DNA of 64,000 bases from Marvania coccoides (GCA_963854735.1 OY978101.1:434001-498000); one strand, 5' to 3'. Positions 13,466-24,375 are shown, counted from the first letter of the stretch. Translations and numbers: made by a program. The notes: generated from the letters alone by a model not told the origin.

Positions 13466-14058
13466 TAGAAGAAGCAAGGGTGCATCTACTACGCGGCCCA
13501 ACACACCGCCGCGCAAGCAAGCGGCAGAAGAATGGCGCTGCTGCTCTGTTTCTTCTCGCTGGCGGAACCGGAACTTTTGAGCTTTTTATCTAATTATTAT
13601 TACACAAAAAACGAGAGACACACTACACATGGCATCGTAATAATGGAGGTCACCACAAGAGATGCGAAAAGAATCAAATTAAATTTGGGGGGAAAAGGGA
13701 CTGAGGGGGGAGTCCAAATTGGATCATCGCAACACGCTATGCCCAGAATGAACAAAAGAATGAATGAATATTAATGAAAGTGGGGGTGCAAAAAAATCTA
13801 AAAAATAGTATCGTATGCTTTCAAAAAAATATCGATAGAATCATTTTAATATGTCCTGGAAGAGGACAGGAGGCGAGAGGGTGTTCGTTCAGAAAGAATG
13901 AAATTTATTAAAATTGTAATCATTTAGAAGAGGGCGGATCCCTTGAGGCCCTCGATGACGAGGAGGGACGCGAAGCCGATCATGGCGGCGCGGCCGTTGG
14001 TGATCTCAGCGGCGGGGGTGAAGGGGCCGAACGCCTCACGCTTGGTGGAGGAGAGCAG
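13466..14058. repeat. tandem duplication, copy A (pairs with 15040-15632)
   Basis: Bases ~13466-14058 match ~15040-15632, an offset of 1574, with very few differences. The matched block covers the 3' flank and the last exon of each ELIP-like gene, and differences increase upstream of the last exon. This is a direct tandem gene duplication in which the 3' part is best preserved. Confidence 0.85.
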
Positions 14059-14826
14059 CTGCGGGTGGGAAAAGCATGGGGAAACCGTGGTTATAATTGA
14101 TGGAAATTCGCAGATGAAAGGCCTGGATTAAATTTATAAGTAAACTAACCGGGATGAGGGAGGCAACAGCGAAGGTGACGAATGCCAGGATGATGCCAGT
14201 GGGCTCGTCAGCAAGCTGGCGCAGGACGGACTCGCCGGAGCTGATCTCGGCGCCCAGGGCGGCGACAATGCCGAGCATGGCCAGGCGGGAGTTAATGAGC
14301 TCGGGGGCGGGGCCGGAGAAGGCCATCAGGTCGCCGAAGCCGAGTGCGGCCTGGGGGGCGGGGGTGGGCTGGGCAGGGGCGGGGGTGGTGGCGGTGCCGT
14401 TGGCCACGGCCTGCTTGAACTGCAGCAAATGAAAAGAGGGAGAGAGGTGAGGGAAAATATTTAAGGGGTTGATGTTTGTTTTTTTGGAAAAGTGAAATTC
14501 CAAGTCAACGAGAGCCACAGAAATTATTTTAATTTAAAAGAATGGAATTGTAGGTTTAAAGGAGAGGGAAAGAGGGGGAATGTGCTATGGAAGGAGTGGG
14601 GGAGGGTGTGTTTGGGGGGTTTGCTCACCTCAGCCTCGTTGTTGAAGGTGTTGCCGGCGTAGAAGACTGTCTCGGCGCTCTCGGTGGCAGGGGCCTCCGT
14701 GGAGGGTTTCTCCTCGCTGGCGCGCACGATCATGGAACGGCGGGCCGCCTTGGTGGGGGCAGACGCGCGACGGACGCCGGCGAAGGTGGTGGGCACGGAG
14801 GCCAGGGTCATCTTGGTGGCAAACAT
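13924..14826 (-). CDS. ELIP: early light-induced protein (ELIP)-like, copy 1 (3 exons)
   Basis: Thylakoid chlorophyll a/b-binding-like stress protein, thought to bind free pigment and protect against high light. Exons are 14826-14629, 14419-14150 and 14058-13924; 200 residues. The transit peptide (MFATKMTLASVPTTFAGVRR..VRASEE) is typical of algal plastid proteins. The first chlorophyll-binding-like helix is PELINSRLAMLGIVAALGAE; a second hydrophobic helix follows (GIILAFVTFAVASLIP), then a third helix with ITNGRAAMIGFASLLVIEGL, so two helices carry the E-x-x-N/H-x-R motif. A Thr/Pro/Ala linker joins transit and helices. Its close copy lies 1.57 kb away. Confidence 0.9.
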
Positions 14827-15497
14827 ATTTGATCGGAGAGTGGTTGTAGGAGAGACGAGAAGAAGAAGAGAGTGGGGGAGAGGAGTAGAAGAAGCTGGAG
14901 AGGAAAGAAGAAATAAATGAATTGAAATGAATGGGTGGGAGCGTAGAGAGTATTAGAGGCTTCTGACTTTTTCGTGTGGCTGTGCAGAGTCACATTTTTC
15001 TGGGCGCGAAGACCGAGCGCTGCTGGCTCTGTGCAGCTGTAGAAGTAGCAAGGATGCATCTACTATGCGGCCCAACACACCGCCGCGCACGCAAGCGGCA
15101 AAAGAATGACGCTGCTGCTCTGTTTCTTCTCGCTGGCGGAACCGGAACTTTTGAGCTTTTTATCTAATTATTATTACACAAAAAACGAGAGACACACTAC
15201 ACATGGCATCGTAATAATGGAGGTCACCACAAGAGATGCGAAAAGAATCAAATTAAATTTGGGGGGAAAAGGGACTGAGGGGGGAGTCCAAATTGGATCA
15301 TCGCAACACGCTATGCCCAGAATGAACAAAAGAATGAATGAATATTAATGAAAGTGGGGGTGCAAAAAAATCTAAAAAATAGTATCGTATGCTTTCAAAA
15401 AAATATCGATAGAATCATTTTAATATGTCCTGGAAGAGGACAGGAGGCGAGAGGGTGTTCGTTCAGAAAGAATGAAATTTATTAAAATTGTAATCAT
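14827..15497. other. ELIP copy 1 promoter plus duplicated 3' flank of copy 2
   Basis: The left part should be the promoter of ELIP copy 1. The right part (from ~15040) duplicates the sequence downstream of copy 1. It has no independent gene; the short ORFs here are shared with the first copy's flank. Confidence 0.5.
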
Positions 15498-16358
15498 TTA
15501 GAAGAGGGCGGATCCCTTGAGGCCCTCGATGACGAGGAGGGACGCGAAGCCGATCATGGCGGCGCGGCCGTTGGTGATCTCAGCGGCGGGGGTGAAGGGG
15601 CCAAACGCCTCACGCTTGGTGGAGGACGACAGCTGCAGGTTGGGAATTCAAGGGGAAACCGTGGTTAGAATTGATGGATACCTCATTGGTGGGTCAAAAG
15701 GCATACATAAGTTGCTAAATGTGTGAAAACTAACCGGGATGAGGGAGGCAACGGCAAAGGTGATGAACGCCGCGATGATAAAAACGGGCGCATCGGCAAG
15801 CTGGCGCAGGACGGACTCGCCGGAGCTGATCTCGGCGCCCAGGGCGGCGACAATGCCGAGCATGGCCAGGCGGGAGTTGATGAGCTCGGGAGCGGGGCCG
15901 GAGAAAGCCATCAGGTCGCCGAAGCCCAGGGCAGCGGGAGGGGCCGGGGTGGGCTTGGAGGCAGGGGCGGGCTGAGCAGGGGCAGCGGCGCTGGTAATGG
16001 GCATGGCCTGCAGGGGGGAAAAGAGGGAGAGAAATGAAAAAAATGAAAAAGGGGTTGATGTTTGAAAAGAGAAAAAATATGGTCAAACGTGAACCACAAA
16101 AAAAAAAAAAAAAAAGGTATTGTAATTTTCTAAGGAGAGGAAAGAGGGGGAATGCTATTGGTGGGGGGGGGGTGAGGTAGGAGGAGGGGATTTGTTACTC
16201 ACCTCAGCGTTGTTGGTGCTGGGTGCTGCAGAGGCCTCAGGAGCCTTCTCCTCGCTGGCGCGCACGATCATGGCGCGGCGGGCGGCCTTGGGGCCAGACA
16301 CGCGGCGGATGCCGGCGACGGTGGGCACGGAGGCCAGAGTAATCTTGGTGGCAAACAT
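15498..16358 (-). CDS. ELIP: early light-induced protein (ELIP)-like, copy 2 (3 exons)
   Basis: Same family and predicted thylakoid role as the neighbouring copy. Exons are 16358-16203, 16007-15735 and 15632-15498; 187 residues. The first helix (PELINSRLAMLGIVAALGAE) and the whole last exon are the same as in copy 1 apart from its first few residues, whereas the transit peptide, the Pro/Ala linker and the second helix (VFIIAAFITFAVASLIP) differ. This suggests an older duplication with later homogenisation of the 3' half. Introns are GT-AG in the same positions and phases as in copy 1. Confidence 0.9.
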
Positions 16359-16662
16359 ATTGATTGATTGGATTGGTTGTAGAGGAGTGAAAGAAGAGAA
16401 GGGAGTGGTGGAGGGAGCGAGAGTTGGAGAGAAAAGAAGAAATAAATGAATTAAAATGAAAGGGGGGGAGCGTGGAGAGCATTGTAGGCAGAAACCTAAC
16501 TTTTTTCGTGTGGCTCTAATTGACTTTGACTTCGGCAAACGCGCCATATTTTATGACAAGCGTGCTGTCGATTTCAATACAAATGTTTTTTCCCCTAATG
16601 AAATTCGAGCCCTCGCCGCATCTGCGCCTTTGTTGAGCGGTTCGCCAAAAAGAGTTCTCATA
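16359..16662. promoter_or_regulatory. divergent promoter region of ELIP copy 2 and the TMEM14-like gene
   Basis: Only 304 bases separate the two divergent start codons, so any promoter elements must be shared or closely spaced. No motif is claimed. Confidence 0.5.
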
Positions 16663-17073
16663 ATGGACCGCGACGTGGCAACCGGGAGCAGCCACATGGC
16701 CTTCTCCCTCGCACTTCTTACGGCCGTGGGAGGCTTGGCGGGCTACCTCAAGACAGGAAGCATGCCTTCACTTGTTGCGGGCGTCGGCATCGGCGCTATG
16801 TACGCCAGCGGGGGGTATTTCATCAACGTAAGATCAACATTTTGTGTTCAAAAAACTTGATCTCTTCAGATGCACAAAAGCTGAACTGAGTTCTTGCAGA
16901 ACGGCCGGAGCGATTTGGGTCACAAGGTGAACTTTGGCGCGGCGCTGCTGCTGGCGGGAGCGATGGCCCCCCGCTATTTCAAAACTCACAAGGTGTGGCC
17001 GCCTGGAATCATGGCTGTTACCGGCGTGTTGAGCATGGTGTACGAGGGCAAAAAGGCGCTAGAGTGGATGTGA
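16663..17073 (+). CDS. TMEM14/FAX-like small membrane protein (2 exons)
   Basis: TMEM14 (UPF0136) proteins are small four-helix membrane proteins; plant members (FAX) are implicated in fatty-acid export. Exons are 16663-16827 and 16900-17073; 112 residues. Gly-rich helices typical of the family are visible: AFSLALLTAVGGLAGYLKTG, LVAGVGIGAMYASGGYFI, NFGAALLLAGAMAPRYFKT and PPGIMAVTGVLSMVYEGKKA. The frame stays open upstream to 16456, but 16663 starts just before the first helix and fits family length. No plastid leader is visible, so an ER or mitochondrial location is more likely. AATAAA lies ~90 bases after the stop. Confidence 0.85.
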
Positions 17074-17621
17074 TGCGATACTAGCTGAAACTCCTCTGCA
17101 GCTGATGAGATTTTTACAGCAACATGTTGGCGACACTAAACCCAACGCAGCGTCGGCAATGTTGAATAAATCAGGGATGGCTTGATGATGATGATATAAA
17201 CAACAAACGTATATAAATGAATTCTGATGAACACCAGCAATAAAAAAAGAAAAAGAGAAAAATAAAGTTTATTTCTTATTTTGGGTCACGTCTCTTGATG
17301 AAAGTAGTCAAGCTGCGAATTGTGTGATGATGGGTGGGCGAAGGGGCAAAAGCGAAGCAAAGCGCGGCGGTGGGGTGAAGAATGCAAAAGGGGTGACCAT
17401 TAACAAATCATGGTTGTCAGGACCGAAGAAATATTATTGTCTCAAGAGCACCAATTTTTCTCAGAGCCAATTCGCGAAAAAAAAAGCCAGGTGGTTGAGA
17501 AGCATGCACGAAGGGTTGAAAAAGAAAAGAAGAGAAGAGGAAAAGAAATTAAAAAGAGAAGCAACAACAAAAACATGAGGGGTAGCTACTCTATAGAAGG
17601 GTATCGGCGGCACGAAATTAT
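17074..17621. other. intergenic, convergent 3' flanks
   Basis: This 548-base region between two convergent stop codons is A/G-rich. It contains only a low-complexity Lys/Arg ORF that I reject. No gene or structured repeat was seen. Confidence 0.5.
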
Positions 17622-18912
17622 TTATTTGAAGGTGATGAAGCTTGAGGGACGCATCCGCTGAGCAGGCTTCTCTTCTTCTTCCGCAACGGCAGCAGGCTCC
17701 TCCTCAACCACAACGCTGGAATCCTCCTCCTCGGCAAAGTCGTCGTCAGCAGCAGCCTCCACCAAAACGGTCTCGGGAACGACTTCGGGCTGCTCAGACA
17801 GGGGCGCATCGGGGTCAATGACGCTCTCAGGGTCGAAACCCTCATCGCCAACGGTAGCGGTCCTAGCGCCCTGCGGGCTGTACGTTTCAATCTGCATTCC
17901 AAGGTCCTCCTCCTCAAACAGGTCCTTCACGGTGGCCTGCGCCACGTTGCCGCCGTAGGTGGTGAACTCAAAGGTGTAGGGGGCGTCGGGGGCCTTGCCG
18001 TCGTGCACCCAGAAGTTTTCGTTGCTGCGCTCCAGGGCGACGCCATTGAGCTTGACGGTGCGGAAGCGGTAGCGGGAGTTGGAGAAGTGAAACGCTTGCC
18101 ACCACTTGTTGACGCCGTCCTTGGGGGTCATCAGGATGGTGCCGTCGATGAACTTGTTGCAGGAAGTAAAGTTCCAGGCGATGTCCACGCGGTCGGGGGT
18201 CAGCCCGCTGAGGTCGGTCCACACGGGGAGCCCAAAGTCGAGGTCGTGGGGGGCGCAGGTGGGGCACTGGTCCACGATGAACGCAAACACAGGGGGGCGG
18301 TCAGAGCAGCGCTTGTCGATGCACTGCACCTTGACGCAGCGGCCGCAGTGCTTGGAGCCGCCCCACTGCGCGATGTTGATGGCCACGAAGTTCTTGCGCG
18401 CCCACTCGCCCAGGTAGGGGTAGGAGCAGGTGTAGTCCTTGGCGCCATCCGCTGCAAGCTCTTTATTGTACTCGGTGGCCTCGCCGCTGAACACCCAGCC
18501 GGGGACTGGTGATGATGCGGCAGTCGTTGCCCTCTTCTGCAAAGGGGAAAAAGTGGAAATACGAAGAAGTCGGACAAGGCATCTGACATGAGATCTACTT
18601 GCCAGGTTTTGAAAAATGTTTGATACGGCACAAAAACGCATTTCAAGTGATCAATGTGTGCAAAGTAGTCATGTGAAAGCGGCAATGCCTCAAAACATGA
18701 GAACTTTGAGCATGAGATCTTAAGACCATTGTGATGGCCCCCCCAAATGGTCGCTGCTTTGCTTAGTTTGGCGCAGCCATGCACCAGATACTCACATTGG
18801 CAAATAGTTGACGCCCTCCACTCGCTGTAGCAAGGTCTGCCGTCACAAGCAGAATGGTAGCCAGCACCAGTAGGGTACTGGGTGCACCCCTTAAAAGCTG
18901 GGAATGAGCCAT
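17622..18912 (-). CDS. expansin-like secreted protein (2 exons)
   Basis: Probably acts in the cell wall or matrix. Exons are 18912-18796 and 18536-17622; 343 residues. A signal peptide (LLVLATILLVTADLATASG) is followed by a six-stranded double-psi barrel with paired cysteines: EATEYNKELAADGAKDYTCS, GGSKHCGRCVKVQC and FIVDQCPTCAPHDLDFGLP, ending DLSGLTPDRVDIAW. The second domain resembles the expansin binding domain (WWQAFHFSNSRYRFRTVKLNG, then FWVHDGKAPDAPYTFEFTT). A further acidic tail of ~95 residues (EEEDSSVVVEEE and similar) is unlike plant expansins. The canonical expansin HFD motif is replaced by DLDFG. The stop TAA overlaps an AATAAA. Confidence 0.85.
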
Positions 18913-19495
18913 TTTCTGCACTGCAACGGCTGCTAAAATAATAGAAATAAATTGTATGTTGCCAATCAGAGACGGATCAGGTCTTCTAAGACGCTAGACG
19001 GTTGCGCAATAAAAATTCCTTCTCGGTCTGTCCTCCCCCTTGAATTCAAAACTTGCGAGCGCGCGAGCGCTTGGGTGGCTCAGAAACTGTTTAAGAAGTT
19101 GGAAATTTAAAGACAGTAAAGTTTGAATACTCTGGTGCGGAGCCTGGAGATAGGAGTGACGGCAGAGTCTCCAAAATTTCCAGCACCCACGTTTTTTTTT
19201 TTTTTTTAAGCCTGTTCTCTCTCTGTTTCAGCCTATTTCTAGCTAGCTTTATTCCAGAATACTGCAAATATTCGCAATGACGCAAACAACGCGTTTTTCA
19301 AATAGCGCTTTGCTCTTCGTCTCAGCACCTCGCCCCTTGACTGGCTGTGCCTCTTGATGGCAGAAGAGAACAGTGAAAATGGGTGCAAAACGTCATTTTG
19401 TCGAGAAGGGAGCTTGATAAACCCTAAAGTGGCCGGTTAAACGACTGGCTGTAGCAATTTTCAAAGGAGGATAGGGGGGGGATGGGGGATTATTT

Positions 19496-19555
19496 TTCAT
19501 ATGCCCACCAAGCACCGAGGATATTATGTCTCAATCTTATTTTTCAACAAAAATA
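19496..19555. repeat. dispersed 60-base repeat, copy 1 (copy 2 at 49343-49402)
   Basis: Sixty bases beginning TTCATATGCCCACCAAGC match 49343-49402 in the same orientation with two mismatches by eye. Flanks differ. Its nature is unknown. Confidence 0.85.
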
Positions 19556-19595
19556 AAAATTAAAGAGACACCAGGGGGTTATGGATGTGGGGGTA

Positions 19596-19630
19596 TTCTG
19601 GGGTTCTGGGTGTAATCCAGAACCCCAGAA
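19596..19630. repeat. perfect 14-bp hairpin with 7-base loop
   Basis: TTCTGGGGTTCTGG is followed after 7 bases by its exact reverse complement. No coding frame covers it. Confidence 0.85.
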
Positions 19631-19715
19631 AACTGCCCTCGCAATAACTCAGAATAGAAGTCAAATTCAAAGGCCTGGAAGGTGCGATCTTGGATGCCGC
19701 TGCCGGCATTGTTAA

Positions 19716-19940
19716 CTATTCTGAATTAAGCGCGAGGGAGTCAACTGCGCGCTCCCGCCGCTCAGCCATCTGCAGGTGGGTGATGGGCTCTGTCCACGCT
19801 CTTTGAAAAACCACAGTAATCCGAGGACCTTCAGGCGTACCGCCGTAGGCTTTAGTGGCCAGCTCGCGCATGGCCTCGACAGTTTTCTCACCAGCGACGT
19901 GGCGAAACCCGTGGTAGACACTGCACTGGTGGCGGCCCAC
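19716..19940 (-). other. possible coding remnant or terminal exon, unrecognised
   Basis: A 74-codon frame reads VAGEKTVEAMRELATKAYGG and then ITVVFQRAWTEP, with a composition like real protein, and it is GC-rich compared with its surroundings. Two possible 3' splice sites (GCAG) lie at its upstream end on the minus strand. I find no upstream exon and no family match, so it may be a gene fragment. Confidence 0.25.
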
Positions 19941-20453
19941 ACTGCAATGGCGGAGGCCTTCATGGCCTTCATATTGTTAGCCGACTGGGCTATTGCCCGC
20001 CAAATCGAGGCCCTTCACTTGTCCCGCTTGCTCTGCACGGCTTCAAGAACTGCTGGAGGTGCAAATGCCCAACCTCAAGCTGCTGTATCTCCTCAAATCC
20101 CCTCCCAAACTAAACAGTATGCTGCCGAGCAGTGCCTGACCGCTGCAGGAACCCTGGAAATTCAGTACTGACGAGTGCGACATCGTAAAGAGAAGTGAGC
20201 AAGATTACATCACCCTACAATGCTCAGAATTTACTGCATGACACAGCTCGGTTGTTAATTAGGGATTCAAAACCATCCCGGCAAAATCATTTGTTAAAAA
20301 GAGAAAGGGTCAGAATATCAACTCATCGAAAATATTCACACGTGTACGAAAAAGACATGCTGCTTAATGCAGGAGGGGGGAAGCCATTGGCAGAGGGAGG
20401 GTCACGTGAAATAAAACGATTTGCTGCGGTGATATATTTGATTCAGCTGCTGT

Positions 20454-21147
20454 TTACTTGCAGGTGTAGCTGCAGGGGGTGGCGAAGGAGCCAGCGCGGG
20501 TGAGGGTGTTGGTGTAGCGGGTGGGGCACTCCTTGTCGCTGGAGGCCCAGCGGTAGATGCCCGTAACCAGGTCGATCTTGCCAACCTCGCAATAAACGGT
20601 GGTGGACTTGGAGCCGTCAGGCTTGACAGCCGTCTCCACTACAGTGGCCTTGTAGCTGCCCTTGCCAGTGCACCTGGAGGGGAGAATAACCGGAGATTTT
20701 TCGTCGAGATACTCCTTCAAAAAAAATTGCACAAGTGACTGCTAACTCACTGCCAGCTCTTGTATTTGCCGAAAGTGGAGTACTTGTCGCTGCCGTCTAA
20801 GGGAGCAAAGCTGTAGGCGTAAGTGCCCTTGCCTGCACACAAAACAAAATCAGTAGCAAGTAGCATAATTGGGATCGGACGCTGATGAGACCCGAGCGCA
20901 AGAATGATTCGGGGCTCGGCAGATGTCAGCATTACTTTTTGTTTGTTTGTTTGTTAAACATTGTGGAGAAGGAATCAACATTTCACTCACTTTGAATGCC
21001 GGCACTCCATGCGCTGCCTTCCTCGCCCACCCAGGAGCCCGAGCTGTCGGGCGGCCCGCCCTTGTGCTTGAAAGTGGGAGGGAAGCTGGCGTGGGCCGAG
21101 ACGGCCAGGAGGGCGACGATGATCGCCGAAAGTGCGATGTTAGACAT
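20454..21147 (-). CDS. unrecognised secreted Cys-containing protein, copy 1 (3 exons)
   Basis: Function unknown. Exons are 21147-20991, 20832-20751 and 20673-20454; 152 residues. A clear signal peptide (MSNIALSAIIVALLAVSAHA) precedes a mature region of ~130 residues with SGSWVGEEGSAWSAG, KGTYAYSFAPLDG, CTGKGSYKATVVETA and the C-terminal PCSYTCK. There are five cysteines, all in the last exon. Gly/Tyr/Ser-rich beta-type repeats (GxGxYxxxV) suggest a small beta-sandwich, but I recognise no family. Both introns are GT-AG and the joints AS-KGTY and WQ-CTGK keep frame. The same protein is encoded in units 2 and 3. Confidence 0.8.
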
Positions 21148-21651
21148 GATGAGTGGTCGCTGTAGGACACAGAAGAGCAAGACAAAGAGCTGGAAAACCC
21201 AGTATGGAAACTTATAAACGGATGGATTGCAAATAGCAGAGCTTGCAGCGGCCGCGGCCTTCCGGAACCGCAGGCGGCAGCCGTGACTGTTACGAGACAT
21301 TGTCTGACAGCCGTTACTGCTACGTTACACGCTTCAGCCGGACGATCGGCAAATAATACGAATTGTTTTTAAAGGCGGCGTTAAACGCCGCAGTGTTATT
21401 ATATTGTATTATATTATGGGGTTTAAGCTCGTTCTTGTGATGTGATTCAAAATCGAAGTTCGTACCCCCCCCCCCCCCCCCCCCCCTTTTTAATCTTATC
21501 GCTGTTACGATTTCGCATATGTTTGTTTCGCATAGCAGCATTTTCATAGACATCAATGCGTCAAGGTGGTCTTTCAAATAAAGTTTGTATCAAACTTTTA
21601 AGACGCCGGCGGTGCCGACACCGCATGTGTCCAGACAACACCGCAGACGTC

Positions 21652-22065
21652 TCAGCTTTGTTCCTCGCCTTTCACAGCGAGGCTACGTGGCTCCACCATT
21701 GAATCGACACATTTTGGGGTTGTTTTGCGTGTTTCAGCGGCGAAATTGAGAGCACATACTTGTTTCCTCTTCCTGCTCCCTCTGTTTTTATCTAGATTTT
21801 TCAAACTCAGAGTATTCAAAAAGTCATGGGTGACCGCTGTGCAGAGTCCACCAGCTCGATATATCGTGCGCCTGCGCCCTCCTCCTGGAGTGGTGGTGCT
21901 GCTCTTTCTGTACGCACCCGGGGACTGAGGTTGATCCTGCGGCTGAAGATGATATTTCTCCTTGATGAGGCGGGACCTGAAGCCGGCAACTTCCGGGTCT
22001 CTTTGGACAAACCCATTCAGCACCCGTTGTCGGGAGTACAAACCTGTCAACCGCTGCCGCGCCAT
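21652..22065 (-). other. short ORF in tandem unit 1, possible captured first exon
   Basis: An ATG at 22065 opens a frame with LTGLYSRQRVLNGFVQRDPE and QPQDQPQSPG, followed by a possible GTGCGT donor; beyond that the frame runs into bromodomain-gene-derived sequence in another frame and loses sense. The first ~50 residues look like genuine protein, perhaps the first exon of a gene captured into the unit. Unit 2 carries the same ORF with one change (Gln to Leu at residue 4). Confidence 0.3.
21823..21903 (-). pseudogene. fragment of the bromodomain gene 3' end, unit 1
   Basis: About 80 bases match the 3' coding end of the PHIP/BRWD-like gene near 26091-26235, including the stretch encoding the Tyr/Ser/Thr-Arg-Arg-Ala region, but lack an internal piece and the stop codon. 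The match begins at a GTCAT that also occurs at 26007 and 26091 in the intact locus. Confidence 0.7.
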
Positions 22066-22547
22066 ATTTTTGTTTAATTATACTGTCCTTGAATATTTAA
22101 TATATTTTTTACATCCTGCAGTAATGGGTTAAAACAGATGCATGCGAATCTTACCAATCGTTTTGAGAAAAACGCAGTGTCAAAATTTCAATGATGAGTC
22201 GAAGAAAAACTCAGCGTCAAATTTTCCACACCGAAAGGCATTCTAATAAACAAACAATGATGGGAGAGAGAAAAAAATATTCTGAGAAATGAGCAAGATT
22301 ACTTCACCCTACAATGCTCAGAATTTACTGCATGACACAGCTCGGTTGTTAATTAGGGATTCAAAACCATCCCGGCAAAATCATTTGTTAAAAAGAGAAA
22401 GGGTCAGAATATCAACTCATCGAAAATATTCACACGTGTACGAAAAAGACATGCTGCTTAATGCAGGAGGGGGGAAGCCATTGGCAGAGGGAGGGTCACG
22501 TGAAATAAAACGATTTGCTGCAGTGATATATTTGATTCAGCTGCTGT

Positions 22548-23241
22548 TTACTTGCAGGTGTAGCTGCAGGGGGTGGCGAAGGAGCCAGCGCGGGTGAGGG
22601 TGTTGGTGTAGCGGGTGGGGCACTCCTTGTCGCTGGAGGCCCAGCGGTAGATGCCCGTAACCAGGTCGATCTTGCCAACCTCGCAATAAACGGTGGTGGA
22701 CTTGGAGCCGTCAGGCTTGACAGCCGTCTCCACTACAGTGGCCTTGTAGCTGCCCTTGCCAGTGCACCTGGAGGGGAGAATAACCGGAGATTTTTCGTCG
22801 AGATACTCCTTCAAAAAAAATTGCACAAGTGACTGCTAACTCACTGCCAGCTCTTGTATTTGCCGAAAGTGGAGTACTTGTCGCTGCCGTCTAAGGGAGC
22901 AAAGCTGTAGGCGTAAGTGCCCTTGCCTGCACACAAAACAAAATCAGTAGCAAGTAGCATAATTGGGATCGGACGCTGATGAGACCCGAGCGCAAGAATG
23001 ATTCGGGGCTCGGCAGATGTCAGCATTACTTTTTGTTTGTTTGTTTGTTAAACATTGTGGAGAAGGAATCAACATTTCACTCACTTTGAATGCCGGCACT
23101 CCATGCGCTGCCTTCCTCGCCCACCCAGGAGCCCGAGCTGTCGGGCGGCCCGCCCTTGTGCTTGAAAGTGGGAGGGAAGCTGGCGTGGGCCGAGACGGCC
23201 AGGAGGGCGACGATGATCGCCGAAAGTGCGATGTTAGACAT
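22548..23241 (-). CDS. unrecognised secreted Cys-containing protein, copy 2 (3 exons)
   Basis: Encodes the same 152-residue precursor as copy 1. The three exons lie exactly 2094 bases further on (first exon 23241-23085, last exon 22767-22548). All splice sites are intact, so the gene appears functional. Confidence 0.8.
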
Positions 23242-23743
23242 GATGAGTGGTCGCTGTAGGACACAGAAGAGCAAGACAAAGAGCTGGAAAACCCAGTATG
23301 GAAACTTATAAACGGATGGATTGCAAATAGCAGAGCTTGCAGCGGCCGCGGCCTTCCGGAACCGCAGGCGGCAGCCGTGACTGTTACGAGACATTGTCTG
23401 ACAGCCGTTACTGCTACGTTACACGCTTCAGCCGGACGATCGGCAAATAATACGAATTGTTTTTAAAGGCGGCGTTAAACGCCGCAGTGTTATTATATTG
23501 TATTATATTATGGGGTTTAAGCTCGTTCTTGTGATGTGATTCAAAATCGAAGTTCGTACCCCCCCCCCCCCCCCCCCCTTTTTAATCTTATCGCTGTTAC
23601 GATTTCGCATATGTTTGTTTCGCATAGCAGCATTTTCATAGACATCAATGCGTCAAGGTGGTCTTTCAAATAAAGTTTGTATCAAACTTTTAAGACGCCG
23701 GCGGTGCCGACACCGCATGTGTCCAGACAACACCGCAGACGTC

Positions 23744-24157
23744 TCAGCTTTGTTCCTCGCCTTTCACAGCGAGGCTACGTGGCTCCACCATTGAATCGAC
23801 ACATTTTGGGGTTGTTTTGCGTGTTTCAGCGGCGAAATTGAGAGCACATACTTGTTTCCTCTTCCTGCTCCCTCTGTTTTTATCTAGATTTTTCAAACTC
23901 AGAGTATTCAAAAAGTCATGGGTGACCGCTGTGCAGAGTCCACCAGCTCGATATATCGTGCGCCTGCGCCCTCCTCCTGGAGTGGTGGTGCTGCTCTTTC
24001 TGTACGCACCCGGGGACTGAGGTTGATCCTGCGGCTGAAGATGATATTTCTCCTTGATGAGGCGGGACCTGAAGCCGGCAACTTCCGGGTCTCTTTGGAC
24101 AAACCCATTCAGCACCCGTTGTCGGGAGTACAAACCTGTCAACCGCAGCCGCGCCAT
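23744..24157 (-). other. short ORF in tandem unit 2, possible captured first exon
   Basis: Copy of the ORF in unit 1, starting at 24157 with Leu instead of Gln at residue 4. It has the same possible GTGCGT donor after the Ser-Pro-Gly end. Confidence 0.3.
23915..23995 (-). pseudogene. fragment of the bromodomain gene 3' end, unit 2
   Basis: Same fragment as in unit 1, at the equivalent position. It is absent from unit 3, which runs directly into the intact gene. Confidence 0.7.
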
Positions 24158-24375
24158 ATTTTTGTTTAATTATACTGTCCTTGAATATTTAATATATTTT
24201 TTACATCCTGCAGTAATGGGTTAAAACAGATGCATGCGAATCTTACCAATCGTTTTGAGAAAAACGCAGTGTCAAAATTTCAATGATGAGTCGAAGAAAA
24301 ACTCAGCGTCAAATTTTCCACACCGAAAGGCATTCTAATAAACAAACAATGATGGGAGAGAGAAAAAAATATTCT

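Larger units (their letters stand above)
18913..20189. other. 1.3-kb intergenic region with repeats
   Basis: Between the expansin promoter and the first tandem unit lie a T/A homopolymer near 19190, a 60-base sequence that recurs at 49.3 kb, a perfect 14-bp hairpin at 19.6 kb and one possible short coding remnant near 19.8 kb, described separately. I see no other gene. Confidence 0.5.
20190..22283. repeat. tandem unit 1 of ~2.09 kb
   Basis: This is the first of three head-to-tail units; offsets between units are 2094 then 2092 bases, the difference being a poly(C) run of 22 versus 20. The unit holds the secreted-protein gene, a poly(C) tract (21465-21486), a fragment of the bromodomain gene and a short ORF. 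Unit 1 differs from unit 2 at only a handful of positions. Confidence 0.95.
22284..24375. repeat. tandem unit 2 of ~2.09 kb
   Basis: Second head-to-tail unit, with the same content as unit 1 and a poly(C) run at 23559-23578. The near-identity extends through non-coding sequence, so the duplication is recent or is kept uniform by conversion. Confidence 0.95.

Noticed and set aside
16456..16662. In-frame upstream extension of the TMEM14-like gene
   Set aside because: Family length and helix start favour 16663; the extension lies in the promoter region shared with ELIP copy 2.
17324..17578. Lys/Arg-rich plus-strand ORF
   Set aside because: Low-complexity A/G-rich sequence between two convergent genes, no family and no splice context.
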